DNA of 56,315 bases, taken from assembly GCA_020025965.1 (NCBI GenBank), contig JAHHRG010000004.1, forward strand, positions 1-56,315, read 5' to 3'. The stretch is from Sutterella sp. (lineage in GTDB: Bacteria > Pseudomonadota > Gammaproteobacteria > Burkholderiales > Burkholderiaceae_F). A program made the translations under genes and the position numbers. Below the pieces are notes generated by a model that did no database searches, was not told the DNA's origin, and saw only the letters and a program-made list of their open reading frames with translations. Of this stretch, positions 35,351-43,367 are shown piece by piece; the first letter of the stretch is position 1, and the number at the start of each line of letters is the position of its first letter.

Positions 35351-36211
35351 ATGAACGCACTCATTCTCTCGGGTCCCGGCCTCACCCCGACGGCCGTTGC
35401 CGACCTGTCTGAGTCCTTCGAAGAAGGCGACATCCGCATCAAGCACGGTGCCGTTCGCATTACCGGCTTGAGCCCGATGTCCGAACGTGCGCTCATGCGA
35501 AAGTTTTGGACGAAACCCGACATCGATGCCGTATCCGTTCCGGAGGATCTTTCGATCAAGTCGTTTAAGCTCCTCACAATCGACATGGACAGTACGCTCA
35601 TTCAGAACGAATGCATTGACGACTTGGCTGCGCTCTGCGGCAAAGGCGAAGAAGTCGCCGCCGTTACGAAAGCCGCGATGGAAGGAAAGCTCTCCTTTGC
35701 CGAGAGCCTCACTCAACGCTGTGCGGTCCTGGCCGGTGCCGAAGCCGACTGCCTCAAAGAAGCGCTCAAAAAGGTGCGCTTGACTCGCGGTGCCTTCCGT
35801 TTCATTGATTTCTGCCATCGACACGGTCTCAAAACGGTCATTTTGTCCGGCGGCTTTACGGCTATTACGAAGCCCGTCGCCGCGTCTTTGGGAATGACGG
35901 GCGCCGTCTCAAACGAGCTTGTTGTCAAAGACGGGAAGCTCACCGGTGAAGTCACGGGGCCCGACGGCGGTCCCATTCAGGACGGGCTCGGCAAAGCCAA
36001 TCGCCTGGAGGCTCTTGCAGCCGATCTCGGCGTGAGTTCCTCGGCTGCCATTGCGATCGGGGACGGTGCAAACGATCTGGAAATGATCAAACGCGCGGGC
36101 GTGGGTGTCGCCTTTCACGCCAAACCCATGGTAAAGATGCAGGCGCCGTATGCGATCGATGCTTCGGGTCTCGATGCCGTCACCCTCTTTTTTAAAGAAT
36201 CCTGGGACTGA
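35351..36211 (+). CDS. serB: Phosphoserine phosphatase
   Basis: A 286-residue HAD-family enzyme that performs the last step of serine synthesis, phosphoserine to serine. A short N-terminal regulatory-type region (about 1-75) precedes the HAD core. Motif I is TIDMDSTLIQNECIDDLA with the nucleophile Asp, motif II is VILSGGF, and motif IV is IAIGDGANDLEM. Length is close to the usual 300 or so. The AGGA before the ATG is rather far away (about ten bases, across an A-run). A terminator follows. The gene is monocistronic. Confidence 0.95.
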   Translation: MNALILSGPGLTPTAVADLSESFEEGDIRIKHGAVRITGLSPMSERALMRKFWTKPDIDAVSVPEDLSIKSFKLLTIDMDSTLIQNECIDDLAALCGKGEEVAAVTKAAMEGKLSFAESLTQRCAVLAGAEADCLKEALKKVRLTRGAFRFIDFCHRHGLKTVILSGGFTAITKPVAASLGMTGAVSNELVVKDGKLTGEVTGPDGGPIQDGLGKANRLEALAADLGVSSSAAIAIGDGANDLEMIKRAGVGVAFHAKPMVKMQAPYAIDASGLDAVTLFFKESWD

Positions 36212-36262
36212 CAAGCGCATAAGGAAAGAAAAGAAGTCGGGGGTCTAAACGCAAACCAAACG

Positions 36263-36320
36263 AAACCGCTTGCGAGTCGGGTTCTCTGAGAACCTCACTC
36301 GTCAAGCGGTTTTTCTTTCT
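36263..36320 (+). terminator. Intrinsic terminator of serB
   Basis: AAACCGCTTG pairs with CAAGCGGTTT with further inner pairing (GGTTCTC/GAGAACC), followed by TTTTTCTTTC. Confidence 0.88.
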
Positions 36321-36399
36321 TTCATCACGAAAGACGCGTAAGATAACGGGTTAGCCTTATAACTCCATTTAAGAAGCGAATCACCGCATTTATCCCCCT

Positions 36400-37314
36400 A
36401 TGATGCAGCAATCCTTCTGGGCGCTTGCCGCCGCCCTCTTCTTTTCGATCATGGCAGCCTTTGTCAAGCTTTGCAGCGGACAATTGGGCTTTCTGGAAAT
36501 CGTCTTCTACCGATCCCTCATCGGTGTGATTTCCATTTCTTTCTTCGTTTACACGCATCATCTTTCTCTTAAAACCGAGCACTTCGCCGGGCACATTCGC
36601 CGTTCGGTTCTAGGGACGCTTTCGATCTGTCTCTGGTTCTACACGCTCGGGAAGATGAATTTCGGCACCAACATGACGCTCACTTACACGACGCCCTTGT
36701 TTATGGCTGCGAATTTTGTGCTGTTGGCCAAAATGCGTCATAAACCCGCGCCCTGGCTCATGGTGCTCTCGATTCTGGTCGGTTTCGCAGGTGTGACGAC
36801 CGTCCTGCAGCCAAGTTTCGATTCCGATCAGTTCATACCGGCTCTGGTGTGCCTCCTTGTGGCCTTTATCGACCTCATCACTTACTGGCAGATGAAGGAA
36901 TTGGGTCGCCTCAAGGAACCCTCCTGGCGTATCGTTTTCTACTTCACATGCTTCGGGACCGTCACGGGTCTTGTCGGCAGCTTCCTCTTTGAGGGCGGCA
37001 TGCACATGCCCGATCTCACGAGTATCGTCGGCATCATCGGCATGGGCATCTGCGCCACTTTGGGTCAGCTCTGCACCACGAAGTCCTACGCCTACGGCAA
37101 TATGCTCCTTTCTTCCGCCTTGGGCTTCAGTGCCATTCCCTTCTCCGCGCTGATCAGTTACTTCTTCTTCGGTGAAGCGACGACCGCCATCGGCCTGGTC
37201 GGCATGAGCCTTATTATCGGTGCCGGTATCGGTGCTTCCTTTACGACGAAGAAAATGGAAGCAAGAGAAAAGGCCGAAGCCGAAGCGCTCGCCAAAAAGG
37301 CAGAAGCTGCTTAA
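36400..37314 (+). CDS. EamA-family (DMT) transporter
   Basis: A 304-residue membrane protein with ten helices in two EamA repeats and a charged Ala/Glu/Lys-rich C-terminal tail (about 280-304). The YRSLIGVI and YTTPLFMAANFVLL segments near helices 2-4, and the TLGQLCTTKSYAYGN block in the second half, follow the family. It is probably an exporter of small metabolites. Two adjacent ATG codons can serve as start, and no Shine-Dalgarno is visible. It is the third DMT gene of the window and is not closely similar to the other two. Confidence 0.9.
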   Translation: MMQQSFWALAAALFFSIMAAFVKLCSGQLGFLEIVFYRSLIGVISISFFVYTHHLSLKTEHFAGHIRRSVLGTLSICLWFYTLGKMNFGTNMTLTYTTPLFMAANFVLLAKMRHKPAPWLMVLSILVGFAGVTTVLQPSFDSDQFIPALVCLLVAFIDLITYWQMKELGRLKEPSWRIVFYFTCFGTVTGLVGSFLFEGGMHMPDLTSIVGIIGMGICATLGQLCTTKSYAYGNMLLSSALGFSAIPFSALISYFFFGEATTAIGLVGMSLIIGAGIGASFTTKKMEAREKAEAEALAKKAEAA

Positions 37315-37343
37315 CCGACGCGCTACTAGCGGCTCCTCCCTCC

Positions 37344-37380
37344 AAGTCGCCCTATCTGTATGGATCGGGCGGCTTTTTTT
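37344..37380 (+). terminator. Intrinsic terminator of the EamA gene
   Basis: AAGTCGCCC pairs with GGGCGGCTT, followed by seven Ts. Confidence 0.85.
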
Positions 37381-37543
37381 ATCCCAAAAACTCAAAATCA
37401 AGTTCAGCCCTATCGTTTCCGACAATCAAAGAAAAAGATCAAACATTTATTGCTTTTAGCGGATATTCTATACCACAAAAAGCGTCCCTTTTATACAACC
37501 ATGGTTAATACTCAGTGATACTCTTTCGGTTTGAGTTCTCGCA

Positions 37544-37549
37544 TACAAT
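37544..37549 (+). promoter_or_regulatory. Possible -10 of the asparaginase promoter
   Basis: TACAAT 36-41 bases before the ATG, with no good -35 at 16-18 bases, so an activator may be required. Confidence 0.35.
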
Positions 37550-37584
37550 GAATAAGCCTTCATTACTCTCACACGGAGTCCATC

Positions 37585-38640
37585 ATGAGTACTTTCACGA
37601 AAACGCTGCTTGCTGCAGCACTCGGTTTTTCCATGATTACAGCCGCCCAAGCTCTCCCGAGTGTTAAGATTCTCGCTACGGGCGGAACGATTGCCGGCAC
37701 CGCTGCCTCGGCTACTCAAATGACGGGTTATAAAGCTGGCGACCTCGGCATTCAGGTTCTTATCAATGCGGTTCCGCAGATGAAGGATTTCGCGGATGTG
37801 TCAGGAGAACAAATCGTCAAGATTTCCTCCAACAACATGACAGACTCCGTGCTGCTGAAGCTCGCCCAGCGTTGCAACGAACTTCTCGCCGATCCCAAAG
37901 TGAACGGTATCGTGATCACCCACGGCACCGATACGCTTGAGGAAACGGCCTTTTTCCTCAACCTCACCGTCAAGAGCAAAAAGCCCGTAGTACTCGTCGG
38001 TGCCATGCGTCCTGCAACGGCCATTTCCGCAGACGGTCCTCTCAACCTTTTGAATGCCGTCAAGCTCGCAGCTGATCCACAGGCTGTCGGCAAAGGTGTC
38101 ATGATCGCCATGAACGATACGATCAACGGCGCGCGCGACACGACAAAGACAAATACAACCAATGTCGGTACCTTCCGTTCACCCGATGCAGGTCCTTTGG
38201 GTGTGATTGCCGCTGGCAAGAATATCTTCCTACACGAACCTGCACGCCGCCATACCTTCGAATCACAGTTTGATGTCTCAAAACTTGATGCTCTGCCTCG
38301 TGTTGACATCGGCTACTCGCACGCCAATGGCGACCGCGTGGCCATTGATGCCTTTGTGAAGGCCGGTGCCCAAGGTATCGTCTGGGCCGGCACCGGTAAC
38401 GGCTCAATTCACGAAAATGAAGAAGTCGGTGCCGTTGATGCTATTAAGAAAGGCGTTGTATTCGTTCGCTCCTCTCGAGTAGGTAGCGGCGTGACAACCC
38501 TGTCGCTCCAGCGTTGGGCTGATGAAGGCATGCTTCAGAGCGGTGCACTTAATCCGCAGAAGGCACGTATCCTGCTGCAGTTAGCACTGACACAGACAAA
38601 GGATCCTGCTGAAATTCAGAAGATTTTTGACGAATACTAA
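37585..38640 (+). CDS. ansB: Periplasmic type II L-asparaginase
   Basis: A 351-residue secreted enzyme that hydrolyses asparagine to aspartate and ammonia. The signal peptide (residues 1-23, MSTFTKTLLAAALGFSMITA then AQA) marks the exported, high-affinity type. The first catalytic motif ATGGTIAGT includes Thr35, and the second, HGTDTLEETA, includes Thr115-Asp116. MRPATAISADGP and GGSGTGNG-like WAGTGNGSI also fit. GGAG lies about seven bases before the ATG. In anaerobes this enzyme can feed fumarate respiration via aspartate, matching the Dcu carrier and fumarate-reductase-like flavoprotein in this window. A terminator follows. Confidence 0.95.
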   Translation: MSTFTKTLLAAALGFSMITAAQALPSVKILATGGTIAGTAASATQMTGYKAGDLGIQVLINAVPQMKDFADVSGEQIVKISSNNMTDSVLLKLAQRCNELLADPKVNGIVITHGTDTLEETAFFLNLTVKSKKPVVLVGAMRPATAISADGPLNLLNAVKLAADPQAVGKGVMIAMNDTINGARDTTKTNTTNVGTFRSPDAGPLGVIAAGKNIFLHEPARRHTFESQFDVSKLDALPRVDIGYSHANGDRVAIDAFVKAGAQGIVWAGTGNGSIHENEEVGAVDAIKKGVVFVRSSRVGSGVTTLSLQRWADEGMLQSGALNPQKARILLQLALTQTKDPAEIQKIFDEY

Positions 38641-38687
38641 CCCATCGTTTTCTCTCTAAGATATCCTTCACTAATCAAACAATAATG

Positions 38688-38728
38688 AATGTCGCCCGTT
38701 TTCATCAGAAATGGGCGGCATTTTTTTT
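38688..38728 (+). terminator. Intrinsic terminator of ansB
   Basis: ATGTCGCCC pairs with GGGCGGCAT, followed by eight Ts. Confidence 0.88.
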
Positions 38729-38965
38729 GCATTTTGCGAAGCTTTTACTTGACTCTCGTGACAAGTTCGTCAATTATCGTTTGATTCTGTTAGGTTAAAT
38801 TCCATACACCATCTTTTTCCCGTTTCTCTTCTGATTATCTTCGTCTTACTGCCTTTGACCCAACTGATGCCTATTCGTTCCGCCGACAATTCACTCGAGA
38901 CAATCTTGGCTAGGCGCAAGAAAGTTTTGTACCAGACGACTTTGCGCGTTACCTTGATGTGAAAC
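38729..38965 (+). pseudogene. Decayed 5' fragment duplicate of the gene at 43368-44603
   Basis: About 235 bases align with 43295-43535, covering the leader and first 55 or so codons of the intact gene on the other side of the island. Identity is roughly 65-75% by eye. The most telling stretch is MPIRSADNSLETILA here against MPIRPADNSIETIMA there. The copy has lost its start codon region, has a two-base frameshift after this stretch and a stop soon after. Homology ends abruptly near 38965, where AT-rich sequence begins. It is a non-functional relic. Confidence 0.85.
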
Positions 38966-39152
38966 TGGTTTTGTCAAATATAAATTTCGCAACACAACAT
39001 CAAACCCGATGCAATACTAATTTTCTTAAAATACTGCACAGCGCTTAGCTGAGCAAAAAATCCTTTAAATATAGAAGAAATAAATAGTCAATTATAAATA
39101 GAAACCTGCCAAAAATAAAATCAGCAGGTTTCGTTTTTAGTTGCTTTATATG
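38966..39152. other. AT-rich left end of the defence island
   Basis: Strongly AT-rich, with no gene. It contains the hairpin at 39101-39132 just downstream of the helicase gene. Confidence 0.6.
39101..39132. terminator. Terminator at the end of the OLD/helicase operon
   Basis: GAAACCTGC pairs with GCAGGTTTC. On the plus strand GTTTTT follows, and on the minus strand a weak TATTTAT tract follows. It probably ends the minus-strand operon, but the better T-run faces right. Confidence 0.6.
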
Positions 39153-40895
39153 CTATAGATTATCCAAGGAGAGATATTGATTGTACGTATAAATATTATC
39201 TTCTCCAACAAGTTCATTAAGAAATACTCTAAATTTTGTATCTAGAGGAATAGATATAAACATATACAGTCTTTTTTTAGGTCTTGAACAACAAACATAA
39301 AATAAATTTCTATTCTTTTCAAACGTACCTTCTTTTCCTTCTGGTATAGTATGCGGTGCAGTTATCATTGGAGCATACTTTTCAAACTGATACTGATACC
39401 ACCCTTTACTAATAACAAAAACCACATTATCGTATTCTTCGCCTTTAACACCATGTTCAGTTGAAAACATTGCATCAGGACAAAGAAAGGCTATCGCCGA
39501 AGTAAATTGCTCATAACTCAAATGCAAAAAAGCTTGAATAGTCGATTTAACTCCGTATTCCATATCTGGTTTCTCGTTATAAATTTTATACCATGCATCT
39601 ATCTTAGGTGGAATTGGGATTAATTTATATCTATAAATCAATTTCAAGACATCAATTGCTCTTTTCCCTCTTGCATCCTCTAACCCTTCACAGAGCTGTT
39701 TCCACTGCAATTTTTCCGACTTTTTAGTAATTGGATAGCGCTTGATTCCTAATGTGTCGAATAAAAGCTGCGTATTCGATTCTTTTAGAGCTTTATATGT
39801 AGGTTCCACCATATCCATGAAGAACTGGAGGAATGGGTCTTCCTTATCACGCAAAGCATTACCTATAATCGCTAAAAGTTGTTCATACCCTTGTTGTGAG
39901 GCAAGCACTCGGTGCGTGATCATAAGAACTTTCAATTCTTCATCGGGTGTTATTCTTCTAATCTTCTCGGTAATTTTAGCTATCCGCGCTTTAAATTCTG
40001 ATATAGGTAGATCTTCTTTAAAACTTCCATCAGTGCGACGAGGTCCATCATAATCGTCACATGTAATCACAACCAGCTCACCATCAAAACCGTCTATTGC
40101 AGATTTTTGCGGCAAATCTGGCCGGAGCTTATTCAATAACTCTACAATTTTCGGTGCAGATCTAAAATTTGAACCTTTCTTTATAACATCTATATTTTCA
40201 TGCTCAATTATGCCGCAAGCATGATTAGATTGATATATTGTCTGCCATGCATCACCAAAAAAACCGAACTGCGGGCCTTTATTTTCAGCAATAAAAAAGC
40301 CTAAAAAGCGATCAACGATTGGTTTATACGAGTCCTGATATTCATCGATCAGTATAAGTGGATATTTATCTGCAAAAACCCGCCTGAATTTTGGATTATC
40401 TAAAAGTCGGCAAAACAACTTCAAAACATCATCATGATACAAATATAGAATATCATTTTCTGTATATCGATGACCTAAGGTATAGGCAACTTCCTTAATA
40501 TTCAAAGAATCTCCTTCTTTTGGTGCAAAATCAGGATCACTCTTAGCGACATCAATCAGATAACTCTGATACTGCTGTATTGCATTCCATGCGAATGAGT
40601 GAATCGTAGAGGGGAGAATGAAGGAATCCTTTGAGAGCCGTCCTGCAATCACGTCAACAGCAGCATTTGTATATGTAACACATATAACTGTCTGCTTTTT
40701 ACGTCGATACTCAGTCCACTTATTTGCCTGAAGCCACTCAATAGCCCGGTTAAGAGAGTAAGTTTTACCTGAACCCGCTCCGGCCTCAACACGAAAATTT
40801 CGGCCGGATTTAAGCGCATCAATAATTTGTGCGTCTACTCGGTCAGCCTCCGTTTTGGCAAGATTGTAGTTGTCACCTTTGTAAATTTTCCCCAT
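39153..40895 (-). CDS. UvrD-like superfamily 1A helicase (Gabija GajB-like)
   Basis: A 580-residue SF1A helicase, second gene of a two-gene operon with an OLD nuclease. Motifs in order: Walker A AGAGSGKT (38-45), TYTNAA, Walker B LIDEYQD (about 182-188), FGDAWQTIYQ (213-222), the HGVKGEEYDNVVFV motif V, and motif VI as NLFYVCCSRPKKRLYMF (about 530-546). This SF1 gene directly downstream of a Toprim-containing OLD gene is the class 2 OLD / Gabija arrangement. Start 40895 is preferred to a frame opening 12 codons earlier because GAGGAGG lies eight bases before it; that site overlaps the end of the upstream gene. AT-rich codon use differs sharply from the flanking genes. Confidence 0.9.
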   Translation of the reverse strand: MGKIYKGDNYNLAKTEADRVDAQIIDALKSGRNFRVEAGAGSGKTYSLNRAIEWLQANKWTEYRRKKQTVICVTYTNAAVDVIAGRLSKDSFILPSTIHSFAWNAIQQYQSYLIDVAKSDPDFAPKEGDSLNIKEVAYTLGHRYTENDILYLYHDDVLKLFCRLLDNPKFRRVFADKYPLILIDEYQDSYKPIVDRFLGFFIAENKGPQFGFFGDAWQTIYQSNHACGIIEHENIDVIKKGSNFRSAPKIVELLNKLRPDLPQKSAIDGFDGELVVITCDDYDGPRRTDGSFKEDLPISEFKARIAKITEKIRRITPDEELKVLMITHRVLASQQGYEQLLAIIGNALRDKEDPFLQFFMDMVEPTYKALKESNTQLLFDTLGIKRYPITKKSEKLQWKQLCEGLEDARGKRAIDVLKLIYRYKLIPIPPKIDAWYKIYNEKPDMEYGVKSTIQAFLHLSYEQFTSAIAFLCPDAMFSTEHGVKGEEYDNVVFVISKGWYQYQFEKYAPMITAPHTIPEGKEGTFEKNRNLFYVCCSRPKKRLYMFISIPLDTKFRVFLNELVGEDNIYTYNQYLSLDNL

Positions 40896-40908
40896 TAGAT
40901 GCACCTCC

Positions 40909-42897
40909 TCATTCAAACACTTTCTGTTCATTAAGCCATACTAAGCCAGATTTAATATATTCAGGAATTTCATAGTTTTCACATTTATAGATGAGATCTA
41001 GGGCGAAATCGGTTTTGCTTTTTCCGCTAAATTCCAGTTCATCCTCCGTTACTTCGTTGCTTAATCCAAAATGTTTACGATTAACATTGCGAATGGCTTC
41101 CTCCAAAGAATGGCCGCATAGGTCATTTTCTTTTGTCTGGAACTCGATATGACATTTACCAATAGTTTTATCATCTGCACTCATATCCATAATGTCAGAG
41201 AGATTTATTCGAGTTTTGTCATCTTCGGAAATGCCTTTTTTCTTCTTATACCACCATTTTATTGTCGCATTGGAAGTTGTCTCTCCTCTGGAAACTGGAG
41301 ATGACTCTTGCACGCTTTTCTGATCTTTATTTTTCTGAATACTTACTGGATCCAAGTCAGTCAGAATCAGACATGGTATCCCAAGAAATCTAATAAATGA
41401 AACAAACTTATGGGCATAGGCACCACCGATCTGAATCAAGGCATAGTATTGTGCAGGAAGCTTGTATTTCTGAGATTCGAACAATCTGGATTCTGCACAT
41501 TTATTTATCATATCTGGAATTAGAAGTCGTTCTGACGCGCCTTCCACAAGAATGGCTTTATCTGCAAAGAAGAGATCACATTTTGTTAAGGTTAAATACT
41601 TTCTGATAAAATCTATATTTTCAGAATTTTCTTTCGCAAAGGTATTCAAATTTTTATATATAACACCTCCTTTCATTTTTTGCGCATAACGGATTTTTGA
41701 AAATTCTATAGTATTTGCAATATGTACGGAGTGTGACGTCAAAAAAGTTTGAATTCTAATATCTGTAATTTTCTTTAGAAAATCTTCCAGATATTCTGCA
41801 AAAGCCTGCTGCATTTGCGGATGCATATGTGATTCAGGCTCTTCGATGAAGAGAAGCGGAATACATGCTGTGCCTTTTTGCTTCATTTCTTTCGCAAAGG
41901 CTGCTAGTTGGAATTCCATCTTGATCAAATTTTTATATCCCAAACCGTTATATGCACTGGGAAGTTTCTCAGCGCTTGTGCCTAATGTATAAGAAAGTTT
42001 AGTTTGATTTTTAATTTGATCATCAATGCTCAGCTGTGTAGTAACCCCTAACTGAAGTTCTTCACTATTAGGGTATCCAAACCCGATAGAACTGTTTACC
42101 ACATCACTCAGAATGGCATCGCTACGCTTCTGTACGTGCTTATTAGCTAGTTCAACAATAGATCGCAGTTCTTTCACTTGCCTGAACACACTGGGATCCA
42201 GATCTTCGTCCCGCATAGTAAAGAACTGAGATATCAAGGAAGTAAGAGAGCTGTTCTGTCCATCAGCTTCGCCTAACATTCGTTCCGCCCAAATAACATA
42301 GTATGGGAAAAGTTCTTGTAACTCTTTTTGCTTTTTAACTTGCTTTTCCTCGAGGTTCTTTGGATTGATCGCATAAATTATTAGTTCAAACCATTTGGAA
42401 AAGCAGTTTTCAACAGCTGTACGAGAATCCAGATCTGGGGCAAAGCTCCCGTCTTTATAAAAACTTCCCATCAGTTGTTCTTTGAGGGACTTCTCATCAA
42501 TTTTAAGTTTGTATTCCGCACGAATTAATACAGTAGAAGTATCAATGTCTACATCAATGATAAACGGAGACAACGCACCCAGATTATCGTCAAGAGCATC
42601 TATCGCATAGTCCACTACGAACTCAATAGAGCTTGTTTTTACCTGTTTACAAAAGTCTTCAAAGGAAAGCTTCCCCTCCATCAATAAGGAAATCAGCTGA
42701 AAAAAATCGTCTCGCATTATCAGTGGATAATCATCATAGGTAAGAGGACGCCCTTGAAGTATGTTCTCAATACAATGAAAACAAGATGTTTTAGCCGTAT
42801 TATTTCGTCCGACAATCAACGTTGTCTGATCATCCACTTCCAATTCAGCATCAACTAGCAGCCTGTAATTTTTAATTCTAATTTTTGATAGTTTCAT
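40909..42897 (-). CDS. Class 2 OLD-family ATPase/Toprim nuclease (Gabija GajA-like)
   Basis: A 662-residue protein with an SMC-like ATPase followed by a Toprim nuclease. Walker A is GRNNTAKTS (30-38), with Ala where OLD proteins usually have Gly. The signature is YNGLGYKNLI (316-325), Walker B is LLFIEEPESHMHP (348-360), and the switch His sits in TSHSVH (387-392). The Toprim domain has Glu452 in LVEGASE and the DxD pair 514/516 in TDLD, followed by a charged segment (520-560). In Gabija, GajA nicks DNA when nucleotide pools fall and works with GajB. This protein is longer than the best-known GajA (about 580), so it may be a separate class 2 OLD branch. AGGAG lies eight bases before the ATG. 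AT-rich composition points to horizontal gain. Confidence 0.9.
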   Translation of the reverse strand: MKLSKIRIKNYRLLVDAELEVDDQTTLIVGRNNTAKTSCFHCIENILQGRPLTYDDYPLIMRDDFFQLISLLMEGKLSFEDFCKQVKTSSIEFVVDYAIDALDDNLGALSPFIIDVDIDTSTVLIRAEYKLKIDEKSLKEQLMGSFYKDGSFAPDLDSRTAVENCFSKWFELIIYAINPKNLEEKQVKKQKELQELFPYYVIWAERMLGEADGQNSSLTSLISQFFTMRDEDLDPSVFRQVKELRSIVELANKHVQKRSDAILSDVVNSSIGFGYPNSEELQLGVTTQLSIDDQIKNQTKLSYTLGTSAEKLPSAYNGLGYKNLIKMEFQLAAFAKEMKQKGTACIPLLFIEEPESHMHPQMQQAFAEYLEDFLKKITDIRIQTFLTSHSVHIANTIEFSKIRYAQKMKGGVIYKNLNTFAKENSENIDFIRKYLTLTKCDLFFADKAILVEGASERLLIPDMINKCAESRLFESQKYKLPAQYYALIQIGGAYAHKFVSFIRFLGIPCLILTDLDPVSIQKNKDQKSVQESSPVSRGETTSNATIKWWYKKKKGISEDDKTRINLSDIMDMSADDKTIGKCHIEFQTKENDLCGHSLEEAIRNVNRKHFGLSNEVTEDELEFSGKSKTDFALDLIYKCENYEIPEYIKSGLVWLNEQKVFE

Positions 42898-43294
42898 ATC
42901 TATCTCCTGTTCTACGCCTCTTTTATGACACTCGTTATCCAGTTTTTACTTTTACGTCTTTGGCCTTTTGACAGGTCAGACATTCTGTATTGTATATCAA
43001 TCACATTTTAACACACTGCTCCCTATACTGATAATCTGGTTTTCCCGAATCATCAACCGTTACCATAACTCTAGCTCTGCCCATATGTTCCTTGGTACGA
43101 ACACAGTCAGCCTATATTCGGACCTCTTTCACATTCTGCAAAACCACAAAGAACAGTCCAGAATATCGATTGAGCCAATAACTTATTCTTAAAATCCGAA
43201 TCAGTTGAAATTTCATCATTGAGATAGTAATAAAAGAAAACTATTGCCACTCGTTATCGTTTCTGTATCGAGTGCTTGTTCTATTGCCTCATTT
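42898..43294. other. AT-rich right end of the island, upstream of the OLD gene
   Basis: About 400 bases that must hold the minus-strand promoter of the island operon. An 11-base direct repeat CACTCGTTATC occurs at 42929-42939 and 43249-43259. No open frame of note, integrase site or tRNA was found. Composition rises to the chromosomal level near 43290. Confidence 0.5.
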
Positions 43295-43367
43295 GCATTT
43301 TGTGAGGCTTTTCCTCGGCTCTCGTGGCAGAATCGTCAAATATCGTTTCATTTTTCGCTTCCATCCC

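Noticed and set aside
42929..43259. 11-base direct repeat CACTCGTTATC as an insertion target-site duplication
   Set aside because: Both copies lie on the same side of the island operon, so they do not bracket it.
38966..43294. The AT-rich island as an integrative element or prophage
   Set aside because: No integrase, transposase, tRNA target, terminal inverted repeat or phage structural gene is visible.
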